Origin: Phyto melanocephala | Lineage: Eukaryota > Arthropoda > Insecta > Diptera > Rhinophoridae | DNA length: 64,000 nucleotides | Assembly: GCA_941918925.1 (NCBI GenBank) | Contig: OW799233.1 | Coordinates: forward strand, 173,766,235-173,830,234 | Direction of reading: 5' to 3' | Part shown: piece by piece, positions 11,688 through 23,046 of the stretch | Position numbering within the stretch: position 1 is the first letter of the stretch | Layout of the letters: each line of letters begins with the position of its first letter | Translations under genes and position numbers: made by a program | The notes under the pieces: model-generated | Databases searched by the model: none | What the model saw: the letters and a program-made list of their open reading frames with translations, nothing else | What the model was told of the DNA's origin: nothing

Positions 11688-11933
11688 TATTTACATTTCT
11701 TAATGTAATTATATGATTATAATCAAAATCACAATCTAAAAACTATCTTTGTTAAATGAAATTAGCTATTTTTTTATAACTTACTGATCCCAAACTTAAT
11801 TGCATTTGACGCGGAACCTTTTTTAACGATATCGAAAATCTTAAGATGCATTTCTTATTGTTTTTTTATGCACTACGTGGTATGGATAGGGCCATTTTGA
11901 TATTTTTAAAAATTGTAAAAAAGTTGTATCCCT

Positions 11934-12846
11934 AGTGTACATACTACATATGTATATAAATGATTGGGCTAGAAATGATTTAGGCGAAGGTCTTAGCTCT
12001 TACGGTTATCTCTATCTAAGCGAATGAGCGAAACAATGGCAAAATAAAATACATTCTATAACATAACTAACTTCTTTCTAGGACGAGTATTGAAAAGCTC
12101 GTCCTGCCTAGTTTTGTTTCATTATTATCAAATCAATAGAGAATGATTTATAAATAATACAATTGCTCATGGTTAATATGCTTTCACAATGTGAAAATTT
12201 CTGAACACAATATTATGTTCACGTAGATTTTAATTTCGTATTGCAAAGTCCATCTGAATAAGGTGAAATACCTGATAAATAATTTTCTTAACAAATTGTC
12301 AAAATATTTCACATGTGGATTGTGCAAAGTCGTAAGTAATTTTTTCGTACTTTTAAAACTTTGGCGCTTTTCACAAGGCGTTAATTCATGATTCCAATTG
12401 TTCTCAAGTTCGTAAATTTACATGTGGAATTTCATTCATGATAACCGTAACTAATAGGTAAAATACACAATACAAGAATGATTGATCAAATTTACCGAAT
12501 GTTTGTTTTGAGTGTATATGTCCTTGCAAGCGATTGAGTACGAGAAGTCTTCTGATTGTAAAAGTATTAAAGTACAAGATTGTGCAATTATGTCTGTGTG
12601 GTGTATTTGGGCGATTTTCTTTAACTTTAAAAAACTATAAACTGCATTTTATTTTCAATTTTACGAACTAAATTTGTGCTAATCTTTCACATTATAGTTT
12701 AATATAAGACTTTTTGATTAAGTCTCTTATTTTCTCTTCTTCGGATTCCTATATGTTGGCATTACATCTTTATTATCTTTGTAATTTTTTTAGTAATTGT
12801 TTGTCTGTCTGATTGAATGTGGTAATAGTATTTACGTGAGACCATA
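11934..12846. other. Gene-free AT-rich stretch
   Basis: No exon or element terminus recognised. A short near-palindrome (GACGAGTATTGAAAAGCTCGTCCT, about 12083-12106; longest exact arm seven bases) is the only local structure noted. Confidence 0.4.
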
Positions 12847-13556
12847 TCTATATATATAAAAGTGAAACTCTGTGTGTGTGTGTGTTAGGTATAGACTCCG
12901 AAACTGTAAAACCGATCGGACTCAAACTTGGGAAAGTTGTTGTACACATTCCAGGGAGTGTTTATGGGTGGCAAAAAGTGGGTGGGCCACGCCCATAAAA
13001 ATTAGTTATAATTTTTAGCTACTTGCACTTGACCGATTTTTCTGAAACTTTGCACACATATTGACCTGTCATAACTGTATAATTTCGTGTTAGAAAAGTG
13101 GGCGGAGTAACGCCCATAAAAAATTATAATTTTGAGGTACTTGCACTGGACCGATTTTTTTGAAACTTTGCACATATATTGAGCTGTCATGACTTTATAA
13201 TTTCAAGATTAGAAAAGTGGGCAGGGCTACGCCCATAAAAAAAATTTATAATTTTGAGATACTTGCACTGGACAGATTTTTCTAAAACTTTGCACAGATA
13301 TTGACCTGTCATGAAAAAAAAGTTATTATTTAGAGGTATTTGCACTGGACCGATTTTTCTGAAACTTTTCACACATATTGAGCTGTCATGATTTTACAAT
13401 TTCGTAATTAGAAAAGTGGGCAGTTCCACGCCCATTAGAAATAAGTTATTATTTTTTGCTACTTGCACTGGACCGATTTTTCTGAAACTTTGCACGCATA
13501 TTGAGCTCTCATGATTTTACAATTGATATTTAATTTAAATTTAGAATGCATTTTTA

Positions 13557-14854
13557 AAGAATGAGATCAGTGAAACCTTAACACACATTTTTAAGTCCAC
13601 CTTTCTTCATGCACAAAAAATATAACTGTTTATGATCAAGTTCGCATTTAAAAACTTGTCAAATTATGTGTACAAAATAATAGCATAATCGGATTATTAG
13701 TTTGTTTGAAAATGGATTCCGAAGAAAAAGTGCGTGAAAAAATAATAACAATTTTTTAAAAAAATCCCAGTCGTACTTACAAATCTATTGCAAATGAGAT
13801 AAAGGTGTCACGACAAACAGTTTCGCGTGTGATAAAAGTGTATAACAAACGTCGTAGTATTAAAAGGAAAGCTGGAAGTGGAGCTAAAAAAGGTATAACT
13901 GACCCACAGTTAGCTTCAAAGATTGTTAGTCTTCTAAACCAAAATCCCAACCTCTCAAACCGTAAAGCCGCCTTAAAAGCAAACTGTTCCGATTTTTTGT
14001 AAGGAAGGTTAAAAGATATGAAGGCCTTAAGTCCTACAAGGTTCAGAAAGTGCCAGACAGAAATTCGAAGAAAAACTTGGATGGAAAAAGTCGTGCCAAA
14101 GAACTGCTTAGAAATTTTATCAACAAATATGAGTGTTGTATTATGGATGATGAGACTTACGTTCTTGCCGACTTTTCTCAGCTCCCAGGGCGAAGTTATT
14201 ATGTGGCCGATGGAAGAGGTAATGTCGATGACCAATTTTAGTTCCAAAAAAAAGACAAATTTTCCAAAGAAGTACTTAGTTTGGCAAGCTATATGCACGT
14301 GCGGAGAAAGAAGCAGTAAATTTATTACTACTGGGACTATCAACACTGATATTTACATCAAGGAGTGCTTGCAGAAGAGGTTGCTTCCATTCATACGAAA
14401 ACACAATAAGTCAACATATTTTTGGCCCGACCTAGCGTCGTGTCATTATAGTAAATCTGCAGCAAAATGGTATGAAACAAATAATATAGTGGTAGTGCCA
14501 AAAGAAGCAAATCCACCTAATTGTCCAGAACTAAGGCCCATCGAACGTTACTGGGCTTTAGTCAAAAGAGTGCTGAAGGATACAAAACAAGTTGCTAATA
14601 CTACTAAAATTTTTTCCCAGAAATGGTCTTATTCCAGCAATAAAGTTACTAAGGATACCATCAAAACCCTCATGGTCTCAATTCCGGAAAAGGTGAAACA
14701 GTTCATCAAAAAAAGCTGAATTTTTACAAAAAGCATTAATATTTTAATTTACTGTTATTTTATTGTTAAACCACGCTATTTTCATTAAAATGGATTAATT
14801 CGTTTCAAAGTTATTGCGTTTTATTCGTGTTAGGGTTTTATCGATCTCATTCTT
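13557..14854 (+). mobile_element. Tc1/mariner element with DD37E spacing, inside Helitron H3
   Basis: The termini are inverted: AAGAATGAGATC then AAACC(T/C)TAACAC, starting at 13557 and ending at 14854, each next to a TA (13555-13556 and 14855-14856). The element is 1298 bp, a usual Tc1 size, and carries one decayed transposase gene (13712-14719). Because it interrupts a Helitron, it is younger than that Helitron insertion. Confidence 0.92.
13712..14719 (+). pseudogene. Tc1-like (DD37E) transposase pseudogene
   Basis: The start MDSEEKVREKI is followed by an in-frame TAA at 13757-13759. The same frame then continues with a helix-turn-helix domain (KVSRQTVSRVIK) and a GSGAKKGIT linker. A frame change near 14000 leads to a segment with the first catalytic aspartate (CIMDDETY). 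Another near 14240 restores the original frame, with KYLVWQAICT, then the second aspartate in YFWPDLASCHYS and the third acidic residue in ELRPIERYWALVK. There are 37 residues between the last two, which gives DD37E. The protein would be about 335 residues, typical for the superfamily. One nonsense codon and two frameshifts make it inactive, but the catalytic triad is still legible, so it is not very old. Confidence 0.88.
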
Positions 14855-15014
14855 TATTCCGGGCCGAGCTTTTCTAGTATTTAATAAAATACAAACGTGA
14901 AAATTAATAATGCCACTTTTCCAGCACAACAAGGTTTGGATTGCTTCAATATTAATTAACCTGGTGGAATTTAATATAAAAAAATGCAAATATACATATG
15001 TGCTTCTATCGAAA

Positions 15015-15670
15015 TTGCTGTTCTCCAGTTAATTATATATCAAATGGAGTTTATCTGGAATCGGTTGATGAATTTATGGATTTTGGAATTTTACTCGTTC
15101 CTTAATTAGATTTCCGCAAGCATATAGCCATGATTGTTAACAAAGCGCTTGGAGTGCTTGCTTATATAAAACGATGGTCAAATAAATTTTCCGATCCACG
15201 TATTACTAAACAGTTATAAATATATCTCTAGTAAGACCAATATTGAAGTATGGATCTGCTGTTTGGGACCCCAAATGCAATGTCCATGTTGATCGCATCG
15301 AATCTGTGCAGAACCAATTTCTTCTATTTTGTCTAAGAAGATCTTTTGGAGGCTATTTTACGAACCTACGGCCAAACGAAACCAGGCTAGCTTTAATCAA
15401 ATTGCCTACTTTGAAAAGCCATAGATTTTTGACACTTAGCATTTTGATAAATCTAAAAATATGGTGACATTATATTTAATTTTCTTTTGTGAAACACATC
15501 ATTTTAATACTCCACGTCATACAATCCGTTACGTTATACCTTTGTATCTTCCATTTTCCCATACAAATTATGCTTGTGACGATTTATTTAGAAAATTATG
15601 TGAGAATTTTAATGAAATGCATCATTTAATCGATTTTTATACGTTAATGTTATTAAACGTTATATAAGTA
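15015..15670 (+). pseudogene. Non-LTR retrotransposon reverse transcriptase, C-terminal piece
   Basis: In translation the segment shows, across frames, NGVYLESVDEFMDFGILL, then IVNKALGVLAYIKRWSNKF and SDPRITKQL. An open stretch from 15243 follows, with MKYGSAVWDP and VDRIESVQNQFLLFCLRR. These are the thumb and post-RT motifs of LINE polymerases of the Jockey/I type (LEYGS.VWDP and RIESVQ). Stops and frameshifts are frequent, and the catalytic YxDD region upstream is absent, so this is a truncated dead fragment. No poly-A tail or target duplication could be found. Confidence 0.75.
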
Positions 15671-15737
15671 AAATACTTGAATAATTAAACATTTTCTATG
15701 TACCTACATGTTTAAATCCAATTTTATAGGTCTTTAA

Positions 15738-16434
15738 CACGTTGGCTGCCACGTCGCACGTTTTCATGCGACACCTAAATGTTACCTTGAGGCCACGTCG
15801 AACATTTTCGTACATTTCAATATGAAATTTTACATGGAATTTGGATTCTCTGGCCTGTGATGAACATTTTGGTGAATTTCCCATGGCGGCTGTGTATTTT
15901 TAGTGGTATTTTTTTGGGTAATAAAAATCAATTCATTTATGAGAAAAAATATATCAAAATATATTTGTATGTAAATTCAAATTGAGATTAGAAGAAAAAC
16001 AATCAACTTAAAATTAACAATTCTATTAGTTAATGGTGATCAGTTCAAAAATAATTCAACTAAAATGTAAAATTATTAAATTAATTATTCTGGTGGGAAT
16101 ATTTATCTTTTACATTTCTTCGCGCCATTATACAAATTATACTGAAGTTGAAAAAATGCATAAAATAAAACAAAAGAATCAAACACAACGCAAAAACTAC
16201 AAAATATAACTGTCGCACATTTTCGTGCGACGTGGCCCCACAACATGTTTTATGTTCTCCCAGGCCATGTCGCACGAAAATGTGCGACACAAAAAACCGT
16301 TATAACTGCAAAATTAAGGACCAAAAAAAGTCGCGAGTAGTCAAAACTAATGTTTGGCCTTAGGTGACCAAAATTGTTAAATAACATTGCTACTGGACGA
16401 CCAAAATTCTAAAAAGGCTTTGGCAGCCAACGTG
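15738..16434. mobile_element. piggyBac-type MITE (TTAA target)
   Basis: It is flanked by TTAA at 15734-15737 and 16435-16438, with inverted ends CACGTTGGCTGCCA and TGGCAGCCAACGTG. TTAA duplication is the hallmark of piggyBac transposition. Inside both ends are copies of the 7-bp word GTCGCAC, often as a hairpin with GTGCGAC (about 15754-15772, 16212-16231 and 16268-16287). These may be transposase-binding sites or a cruciform. There is no transposase gene; the 697-bp interior is AT-rich and non-coding. Confidence 0.82.
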
Positions 16435-16438
16435 TTAA

Positions 16439-18314
16439 GTATACATATCCATAGACCTAATTAAATAAATAAAATAAATAAATAGATTATTTATCTCAAG
16501 CTTGGTCGTACGTCCCAGGATTTAAGTAAATTTTTATTTTGAGGAAAATTCGTTAATAATTTTCCCCGTATTCTTATTTCTGTTTATAGATTCTGGTCTT
16601 GTAACGATTTCTCCAACTATTGGTACTTTGTACAAACTTAAAAATAAATTTTAAATCTCCTAAATTGCTTATAGGTATATAATGCTATAATGCAGTCATT
16701 TCAATTAGCTTGTTAAAGAGTCTACTAAGTTTAATCAATACAACGAAAGCTCTAAAGATAGGTAGGTAGTAGCAGATATTCCTGTAACATTCTCTACAAT
16801 ATCATTGTATTGTGATGTATTTCCATTTATTTTACCAATTCATGGGCTTTATAGATTGCAATTGTTAATATACGTATTGAAATGCTTTTATAATATTGGC
16901 CACCACTTAATACAATTTTCAAGGAATCAAACAGCTTGCAATACAAGAAATAATAGCAATCTGGCTGTTTTGCTAAAATACCTTTTAAAAAATAGTACTC
17001 AAAAGGTACCTACGAATTGTCTCACCATCACTTTACGAGCAACAAAAAGCAACCATTTTTTGTTGTTGTTGATGATGTTTTTAAATTAAAATGACTGATG
17101 AGAACAATTTGCAATAGTAAATAAAAGAAGGGGTGAGTGTGAATGTTTTGTTGTTTTTATAACTGTATGTTATTTGTTAATCTATTGGTGTTCAATGAAC
17201 TCGAAAAATAATTTTCAAAATGATGCACATACCTACATACATAAGTATATGAACATACATACATATATGTATGTAGGTATAAATGTAAATTATACAAATT
17301 TTAAAGCGTAACAATAAAACCATAAACATTTCATACCCAAATTATTTATGTATGTAGGAAGGTAGGTAGGTAGGTATACGACAAGCTTCCAACGAACCAA
17401 CCAACAACCCATCAACATCAAATCAAGTCACAGGCTGCTTTTGAATTTTAGCTGCTGTTTTTTTTGTCCTTGTGACAGCTGTGTCTTGAAACAAAAATTT
17501 ACTACAAAATTTCACAAACAAAAAGATTTCACAGTTATTTTTTTCCTCTCGCTTTAAGTGGGTTTTGGAATTTTTACACAACGCATACACTGAAGAGGGG
17601 CAGGATGATGTTAAAGGCTCAGAGATCGAGCTTTTTACTGGCATCACCAACAACAACAGCAACAAATTTTAATACCAGCCAGCATTTACAGCAGAAAGAA
17701 GACAAGCAGCCATGAAGGACATAATACATACAGATGCCGATAAACAACAGCAACAACACCAGAAACAACAAACAAAAACACTGATACTAGAGAGACAGAT
17801 ATAGATATAAAAACGACTATACAGTGTACACACACACAATACAAGAACACATATGACATGAAACACACACAGGCTATTTATTCAACTTCCTTTCGTACGT
17901 GCTCCATTTTTATGTAGATGTTGTGTTGTAATAGATGAAAATGACGGCGACGATGCTCCCCAACAAAACCCAAAACAACACTACACACTGCATAAGGCAA
18001 CAAACACAAACACCTGCTGTTTATTACTAGGCTGACAACGCGCAAACTCTGTAAACCAATCAGAGAGTGTGAAAGCAATAACTCCACCCTTGAAAATGGC
18101 GAGCGTTATAAGAGACAATAACATGAATTCGCCTCGGTACACAATTAAACTCACTATTGCCATCTCTCTCTAGCAGGTGTTACATATCACAGCAATAAAC
18201 GCAACAGACGAAGATAACAGTAACTTTACAACATTTTACACAGAGAATGCATGTCAGAGAGAGAGTAGGTGTTTTTTTAATATCAATTTTACAGTTTAAA
18301 GAGAAATTTTATGT
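16439..18314. other. Gene-free stretch with microsatellites and CAA-rich DNA
   Basis: ACATAC/TATGTA microsatellites lie at about 17228-17280 and GTAG repeats at 17354-17375. Between 17640 and 17870 the sequence is rich in CAACAA and ACACAC words, resembling non-coding or regulatory DNA of fly genes. The frames here on the minus strand come from the CAA repeats and are not believable genes. No exon is supported. Confidence 0.4.
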
Positions 18315-18322
18315 GTTACTCA

Positions 18323-19532
18323 CAGCGTTGTCAACTCGGTGATTTTATCACCGTTTTTGGTGATTTTTAACATTTTGGAAGCGAAAAAATTGCGAGTTAG
18401 TGCTTGGTGATTTTTTTTTAAGTTTTTAGTGCTTTTATTTTTATTTCGGTGACACCAAATACTAAATTTGAAAATAATTTTTTTAATTGAAAACAATTTT
18501 TGTAAGGGTAAATATCTTTAATTACCCTTACGTATTTTGTATCTTAACAAAGCTAAAAAATATTTACTCATTGTATAATGATATTATGTTGATAATACTT
18601 TCAGCTTATGATACTAAAACTAATAATTAAGAAGATTATAAGGATTGATAGTATACAATGTTTCTGTTATTTGAGTGTTTTGCTGGTTTAAGGCCATGAC
18701 TGACTATCAGATTTAGTCGTTCGATATGTCAAAAATTGTATGTGTGTTCAGAAAGAGTGATAGTGTGGACACAAAGTGCACATGTGTGACAGATTTTTTG
18801 ACAAGTGTGTCCGATTTGATAATCTTTTGAAAATTTTCATAAAATAATAGTTTCTGTGCGATCAGAGTTGCTTTTTCTAAGCAAGTATGACAGGGTGGCA
18901 TCCAATAACACATTTTGTTGCGATTTTTTCATGTAGGACAGAAAACTATCAGATTTTTATTTGACATAATCGCACGACTTTGTAGGATAGTCAGTCATGG
19001 CCTTTATTATTAATTGTAACTTATTTCCGATACTGGTTTGTTGATATCCTGTATGGTTTATGAGACATAAACCACCTACTTTTTATAAAATGAAATTGTT
19101 ACGAGAATTTATTTTGTAAGTAAAGTTTCAAGTTGATCAAACCTTGGTGAAAATAAAAAAAGAGAAATTAATATGCTAATACTTTTCATTTTAAAATTTT
19201 TTTGAGCATAAATTGACACCCTGATAAGGTTAATATTTGCACTGATAGTACATCTGGATGTTTTGGCCTAATATTATAAAGAACAGAATATCTTTAGACT
19301 TGTATTTTGATTATCGATATCAATCAAAACTCCAGTCTTATTGCCATTTGTAAAATAATTTATTTTAGGGGGCAACTGGCATCTAAAAGCTTTAATTTTT
19401 TTTAAGTAATGATTATATTAGCAAATGTAAAGTTAAATTTGTACACATTTTAAACTCAGTGATTTTTTATGAAAAATACGCGCTTTTTTAGGGGTTTAGG
19501 TGCTTTTTGAAATTTTAAAGTTGACAACGCTG
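18323..19532. mobile_element. Nonautonomous hAT-superfamily element
   Basis: A perfect 8-bp target duplication GTTACTCA (18315-18322 and 19533-19540) flanks inverted ends CAGCGTTGTCAACT and AGTTGACAACGCTG. An 8-bp duplication with CAG-type ends is diagnostic of hAT elements. Just inside each end are repeated words such as GTGATTTTT and GTGCTTTT. No transposase frame is present. The centre contains a second, younger element (18691-19003). Confidence 0.9.
18691..19003. mobile_element. Short inverted-repeat element nested in the hAT element
   Basis: The ends are AGGCCATGACTGACTATC and the exact complement GATAGTCAGTCATGGCCT, with TTA on both sides (18688-18690 and 19004-19006). A 3-bp TTA duplication is the usual signature of PIF/Harbinger elements. 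The 313-bp interior has no significant frame; the minus-strand frame at 18713-18913 shows no protein features. Confidence 0.75.
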
Positions 19533-19540
19533 GTTACTCA

Positions 19541-20213
19541 GCCTCTTTAATACAACAAAAAAATCCATCACAGATTTATAAAATTTTTCTGAGATTACTT
19601 TTCCAAATTACACATTTGAAATTAAAGATAAGAAAAAAAAACTATATTTCGCAATCACAAAGTATTCATTACAAAATTAATTTTTATCTTCAAAAGATGA
19701 GATGGTATATCATGTTGGCTTTTATGCTGTTTCTGTAAATTTTTGGCCTTTGAAAGACAAATAGAAATGGAATGTTGGCTTTTGATGGTTTGTGAGACAA
19801 ATTTGTGACACGCAAAAAAGAAAGCACTGTGTGTAAATAAGTATGTGTAGAACACACAGCCTGTACAATTATGTGACATTTTTGATCGTTGTATAGAAGT
19901 GAAAAGTTTAAGCAACGGTAGGCAGACTGGCTGTGAGTTGGCAGTAAATCATGGTTAATTTATTAAAGTAATAAAGAGGACGTCTTTGTTTTGCATGCCA
20001 AATAAAATAATTTATGGTTGTAATGATATTTTGATGCGAAATTTTTTATTACAGACAAAATGGTCATCTTTTAAATATGTATGGAGGTATAAATGTTAAT
20101 TTTATGGGTGATTTAAAGAATTTTTGAAGCTCAGAACTTTTTTTTAGAAATATTCTTACTAGGAACATACATATGTTTTGATAATACAAAGATATTAATT
20201 AATAAATTTTATA
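19541..20213. other. Gene-free stretch
   Basis: No splice-flanked open segment, element terminus or RNA gene was found. The DNA is ordinary AT-rich sequence between the hAT element and the CACTG-ended element. Confidence 0.4.
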
Positions 20214-20215
20214 TA

Positions 20216-23044
20216 CACTGAACCAAAAGTGGTAAGTAATAAGGAATAAAATGGTTCGTAATTTATCAAATAAGAATATCGTCGAATCAGCAGGGTTTTT
20301 ATTCAAATCTACAGAAAAATACTTAGAACTGACTTCTTTTTAGTTAATTCAATGAAAAAATTTAGTAGAAAAATAAATTTAGATTTGTACGTTATTTTGA
20401 ATAAAATTTCTTCAAATATACCCAAAAATTTAGTCCAATGTGCACATATATAGTTAAATGGGTAGTAAGTTTTCGTAAACATTTTTAGTAGAATTAACAA
20501 AAACAATTATTCAATTAAATGATGCAAAATGAATAACTTTTCTGTTAATTTGACAATATATTGTCAAGTTTACTTCTTCAGTTGAAGAAGAACAACAATA
20601 TTTTTTTAGTAATAAATATGTACATATATTTTTATACATATTATGTTATGTCGAATTGAATAAAATTCTTCAATGTGAATTAATTTATTCATATTAAAGA
20701 AAAAATGTAGAAATGAAGAAATTTTGTTAAAACTAACAATACAATATTAGTATAATTGAATAAAATTCTTCGTTTTGAATAAACTTCTACAAATCTACTA
20801 AATTAGGTAGATCTAAAGAAATTTTTTCATTGTAACAATAATACGCTGATTAAAAACAGTTATTTTTTGTTCCTACTTTTAATATCAATTGTGATTGTGT
20901 TGTTAAAGAATTCAGTGCGGTTTTGAGAAAAAATATAAATAATTAAAAACTTCTAAAGATATACATATGTATAGTCATAAGTATTTTTACTAGTTAAAAA
21001 AGTAGTATTTAAATATATTTATATAATTGTGTAATTATGAAGTGCTTTAATTTACGTAAACAAAACTTCAACTTTGGATTACTAGAAATAGGGAACTTTT
21101 CATAACCAATTCAGGAAAAACACCTCAATCAAAACCGCTTAAAAATGACAGCAAGTGAAATGAAGAGCTTTATTACAAGCTTTTCAAAGTGAATTTTTGG
21201 TAAAAATGTGCATTAGCGTTTATGAGAAAAAATTTAATAAATATTATATTTACAGGGATATTACTACTTAAGGCAACCTGGTAAGAAACCACAAGGAACA
21301 CTTTACGATAAATATTTTAACTTAATACGAAAACTAAAGAACAATGGTGCTCTTCAAAAGAGAACATATTCAAATAAATCTTTGTCGAGTGATAGCAAAA
21401 GAATTTTAAATCTAAGTAAGCTGTATGCATTTTCTTTAATTGTTGGTTTTTTTATAGTAAGTTTTTATTAGATCTTGCAGAAGTTGATATCGATGAAATC
21501 ATTGAAGCAATTTTAAATGATAACTGTTCTTGGGCAGAAGTTTAAAAACATTGGGCTGCCTCTAAAAACTATAGGCTAAATGAAGTAGTGAACGCTAAAT
21601 GTATATCTGATATACTTTATAAATGGGTGCAGTACAAAAAGCCGTTAGGTTTTCAACTGGTGAGATATAAAAATAGTTCACTTGTTTTAACACACTTTTA
21701 ATACATTCACAATTTTTAGATCAATATGGACTTTAATCATTTATACCCAAATGCCCATAGTTTTCATAATGGTTTTAAAGTGTTCGCTACGGAAATTATT
21801 TCCGTTTTTTATGATCGCATCAAAGACCAATCTAACAAATTGTTATTACAAAGCATGGAAAAAAATAATAATTTAACCAAAAGTAAGATTTGCTAAAAAT
21901 TTTCTGATTTATTACCAAAAAATAATGTAATATTTTCTTATATTTTCAGATGGTCAATGCTTTGGTATCTTTTATCTACTTCATTGTATTTTAGTGCCTT
22001 TTTCAAAAATTGTAAATGTAGTAAGTGGAAAAAAATTATGTACCAGATACTCTATAAGAGACTCACAAAAAAGCTTCATTTTTAGTGGAAGCACAGTTGT
22101 AGCCTGCGAGGAAGAGCTATTGAAAAAACAGGAAGGAAAAAAGCAAATTCAACCAGTATCAGGTTCAATTTTAGAACCCCAAGATATAATCGTATACTTT
22201 GAGGGAATAAAATATAAAATGCATTCTGCAGTTAATGCCATTGATACATGCTTTAAAATATTTTTTACTTTTAATTTAGAATATCCAAAAGAATCGATAT
22301 TAGTTTGGTCTTTCATTCAAACATATTTTTATAAAATTGTAACAATTTCTGATTTGTAGTAGCCTACAAATAAATTGTCTAATATCTAGCTTAACATAGA
22401 GCAAATGTTTTTAGTGCATACTAATATTCTAATATTACAATCACACCCACAAACACTAAATTATACAAAATTAAAAAAAAATTATTGAATACTATTAATA
22501 TTATGTTTTCAGTTTTATTTTATATTTTGGTCCAAAAAGAAAAAAACTAGTTGTTAATTATTATATATTATTTAATGCAATTTTATATCATTTTTACATG
22601 CTTCAATGTAATATATTTAATTATTTTGATAATAAAGCGTAAAAATGTGTTATAAATTACAGAGGATGTTTTTCTTATATTTTTTCTACTGGGGTTTTAA
22701 AACGCTCTGATAATTAACGATATTTCGTTAAGGGGAATAAAATAGAGTTGTTGAAATGAAGAAACATTCTTTATTATGAATATTGTTTTTCGTTATTTTG
22801 ACATATTTTTTTAGTATATTTTACAAATTTTTTGTCGAATTAACACCATGAAAACTAACGATTGATATTATTCAAATTGACAAATTTTCTTCAAATTAAC
22901 TACTTTACTAAAATTTCAAATTCTACTAAAAAATGTGTGTTAAATATACAGAAAAATTTGTTAGTTAGTGGGTTATTATGCACCCACTTTTCTTCAAATC
23001 TACATGTTATTTTGCGCTATTTACCTACCACTTTTGGTTCAGTG
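20216..23044 (+). mobile_element. CACTG-ended inverted-repeat element carrying a spliced gene
   Basis: The left end CACTGAACCAAAAGTGGTA (20216) and the right end TACCACTTTTGGTTCAGTG (23044) are exact complements, and each is flanked by TA (20214-20215 and 23045-23046). Beyond the 19-bp ends both sides hold scattered subterminal words such as TTCTTCAAAT, AAATTCTTC and TTCAAATCTAC in both orientations. This is the layout seen in CACTA/EnSpm-type elements, which also start CACT and duplicate 2 to 3 bp. The 2.83-kb interior carries a five-exon gene (21061-22359). No transposase motif was recognised, so the superfamily is uncertain. Confidence 0.8.
21061..22359 (+). pseudogene. Five-exon gene inside the CACTG element, product unknown
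   Basis: The exons are about 21061-21188, 21256-21415, 21481-21659, 21720-21882 and 21950-22359. All introns are GT..AG (48 to 67 bp) and all four junctions preserve one reading frame. The product would be at least 340 residues. It begins with a basic region (SGKTPQSKPLK), then KGYYYLRQPGKK and YFNLIRKLKNNG. Exon 3 has ILYKWVQYKKPLG, and exon 5 has FGIFYLLHCILVP, RYSIRDSQKSFIF, IDTCFKIFFTFNLEYPKES and a final FIQTYFYKI. From memory, the exon-5 pattern (RDSQ.SF, then CFK.F..FNL.YP, then W.FIQ.Y.Y) recurs in unnamed insect proteins; I cannot assign a function. Two stops interrupt it: TGA in exon 1 (about 21156) and TAA in exon 3 (21543-21545). The start codon was not located. Confidence 0.7.
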
Positions 23045-23046
23045 TA

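Larger units (their letters stand above)
10757..11933. mobile_element. Degenerate inverted-repeat element interrupted by a pogo element
   Basis: The left side reads AGGGGTACAAC then AGGCCCTATC and ACCACG. The right side, complemented, reads AGGGATACAAC then GGCCCTATC and ACCACG. The matching order of three blocks in opposite orientation indicates terminal inverted repeats. The central 10933-11687 is a complete pogo-type insertion, so the original element was only about 420 bp. No clear target duplication is seen. Confidence 0.5.
12847..14877 (+). mobile_element. Family-1 Helitron H3, split by a Tc1-like insertion
   Basis: It starts TCTATATATATAAAAG after A (12846) and ends TTTCTAG before T (14878). 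The body has the 120-bp repeat series, with more divergence than H1 and H2. Near the 3' end the expected GCATTT..TTAAGGGGCG sequence breaks at TA (13555-13556). It resumes at 14857 with the terminal CCGGGCCGAGCTTTTCTAG. The intervening 1298 bp are a Tc1-like element, so about 730 bp belong to the Helitron. Confidence 0.88.

Noticed and set aside
13002..13372. Overlapping minus-strand frames with repeated TAQYMCKVSKKSVQCK-like peptides (also at 32950-33469, 43659-43865 and 60758-60943)
   Set aside because: They are translations of the 120-bp Helitron repeat; the repeat stays partly open by chance and shows no coding pattern.
13777..14346. A 189-codon minus-strand frame
   Set aside because: It is the antisense shadow of the DD37E transposase pseudogene on the plus strand.
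17669..18163. Minus-strand frames with many V, C, L and F residues that look like membrane proteins
   Set aside because: They come from CAA/ACA-rich low-complexity DNA read on the opposite strand, with no splice context or family motif.
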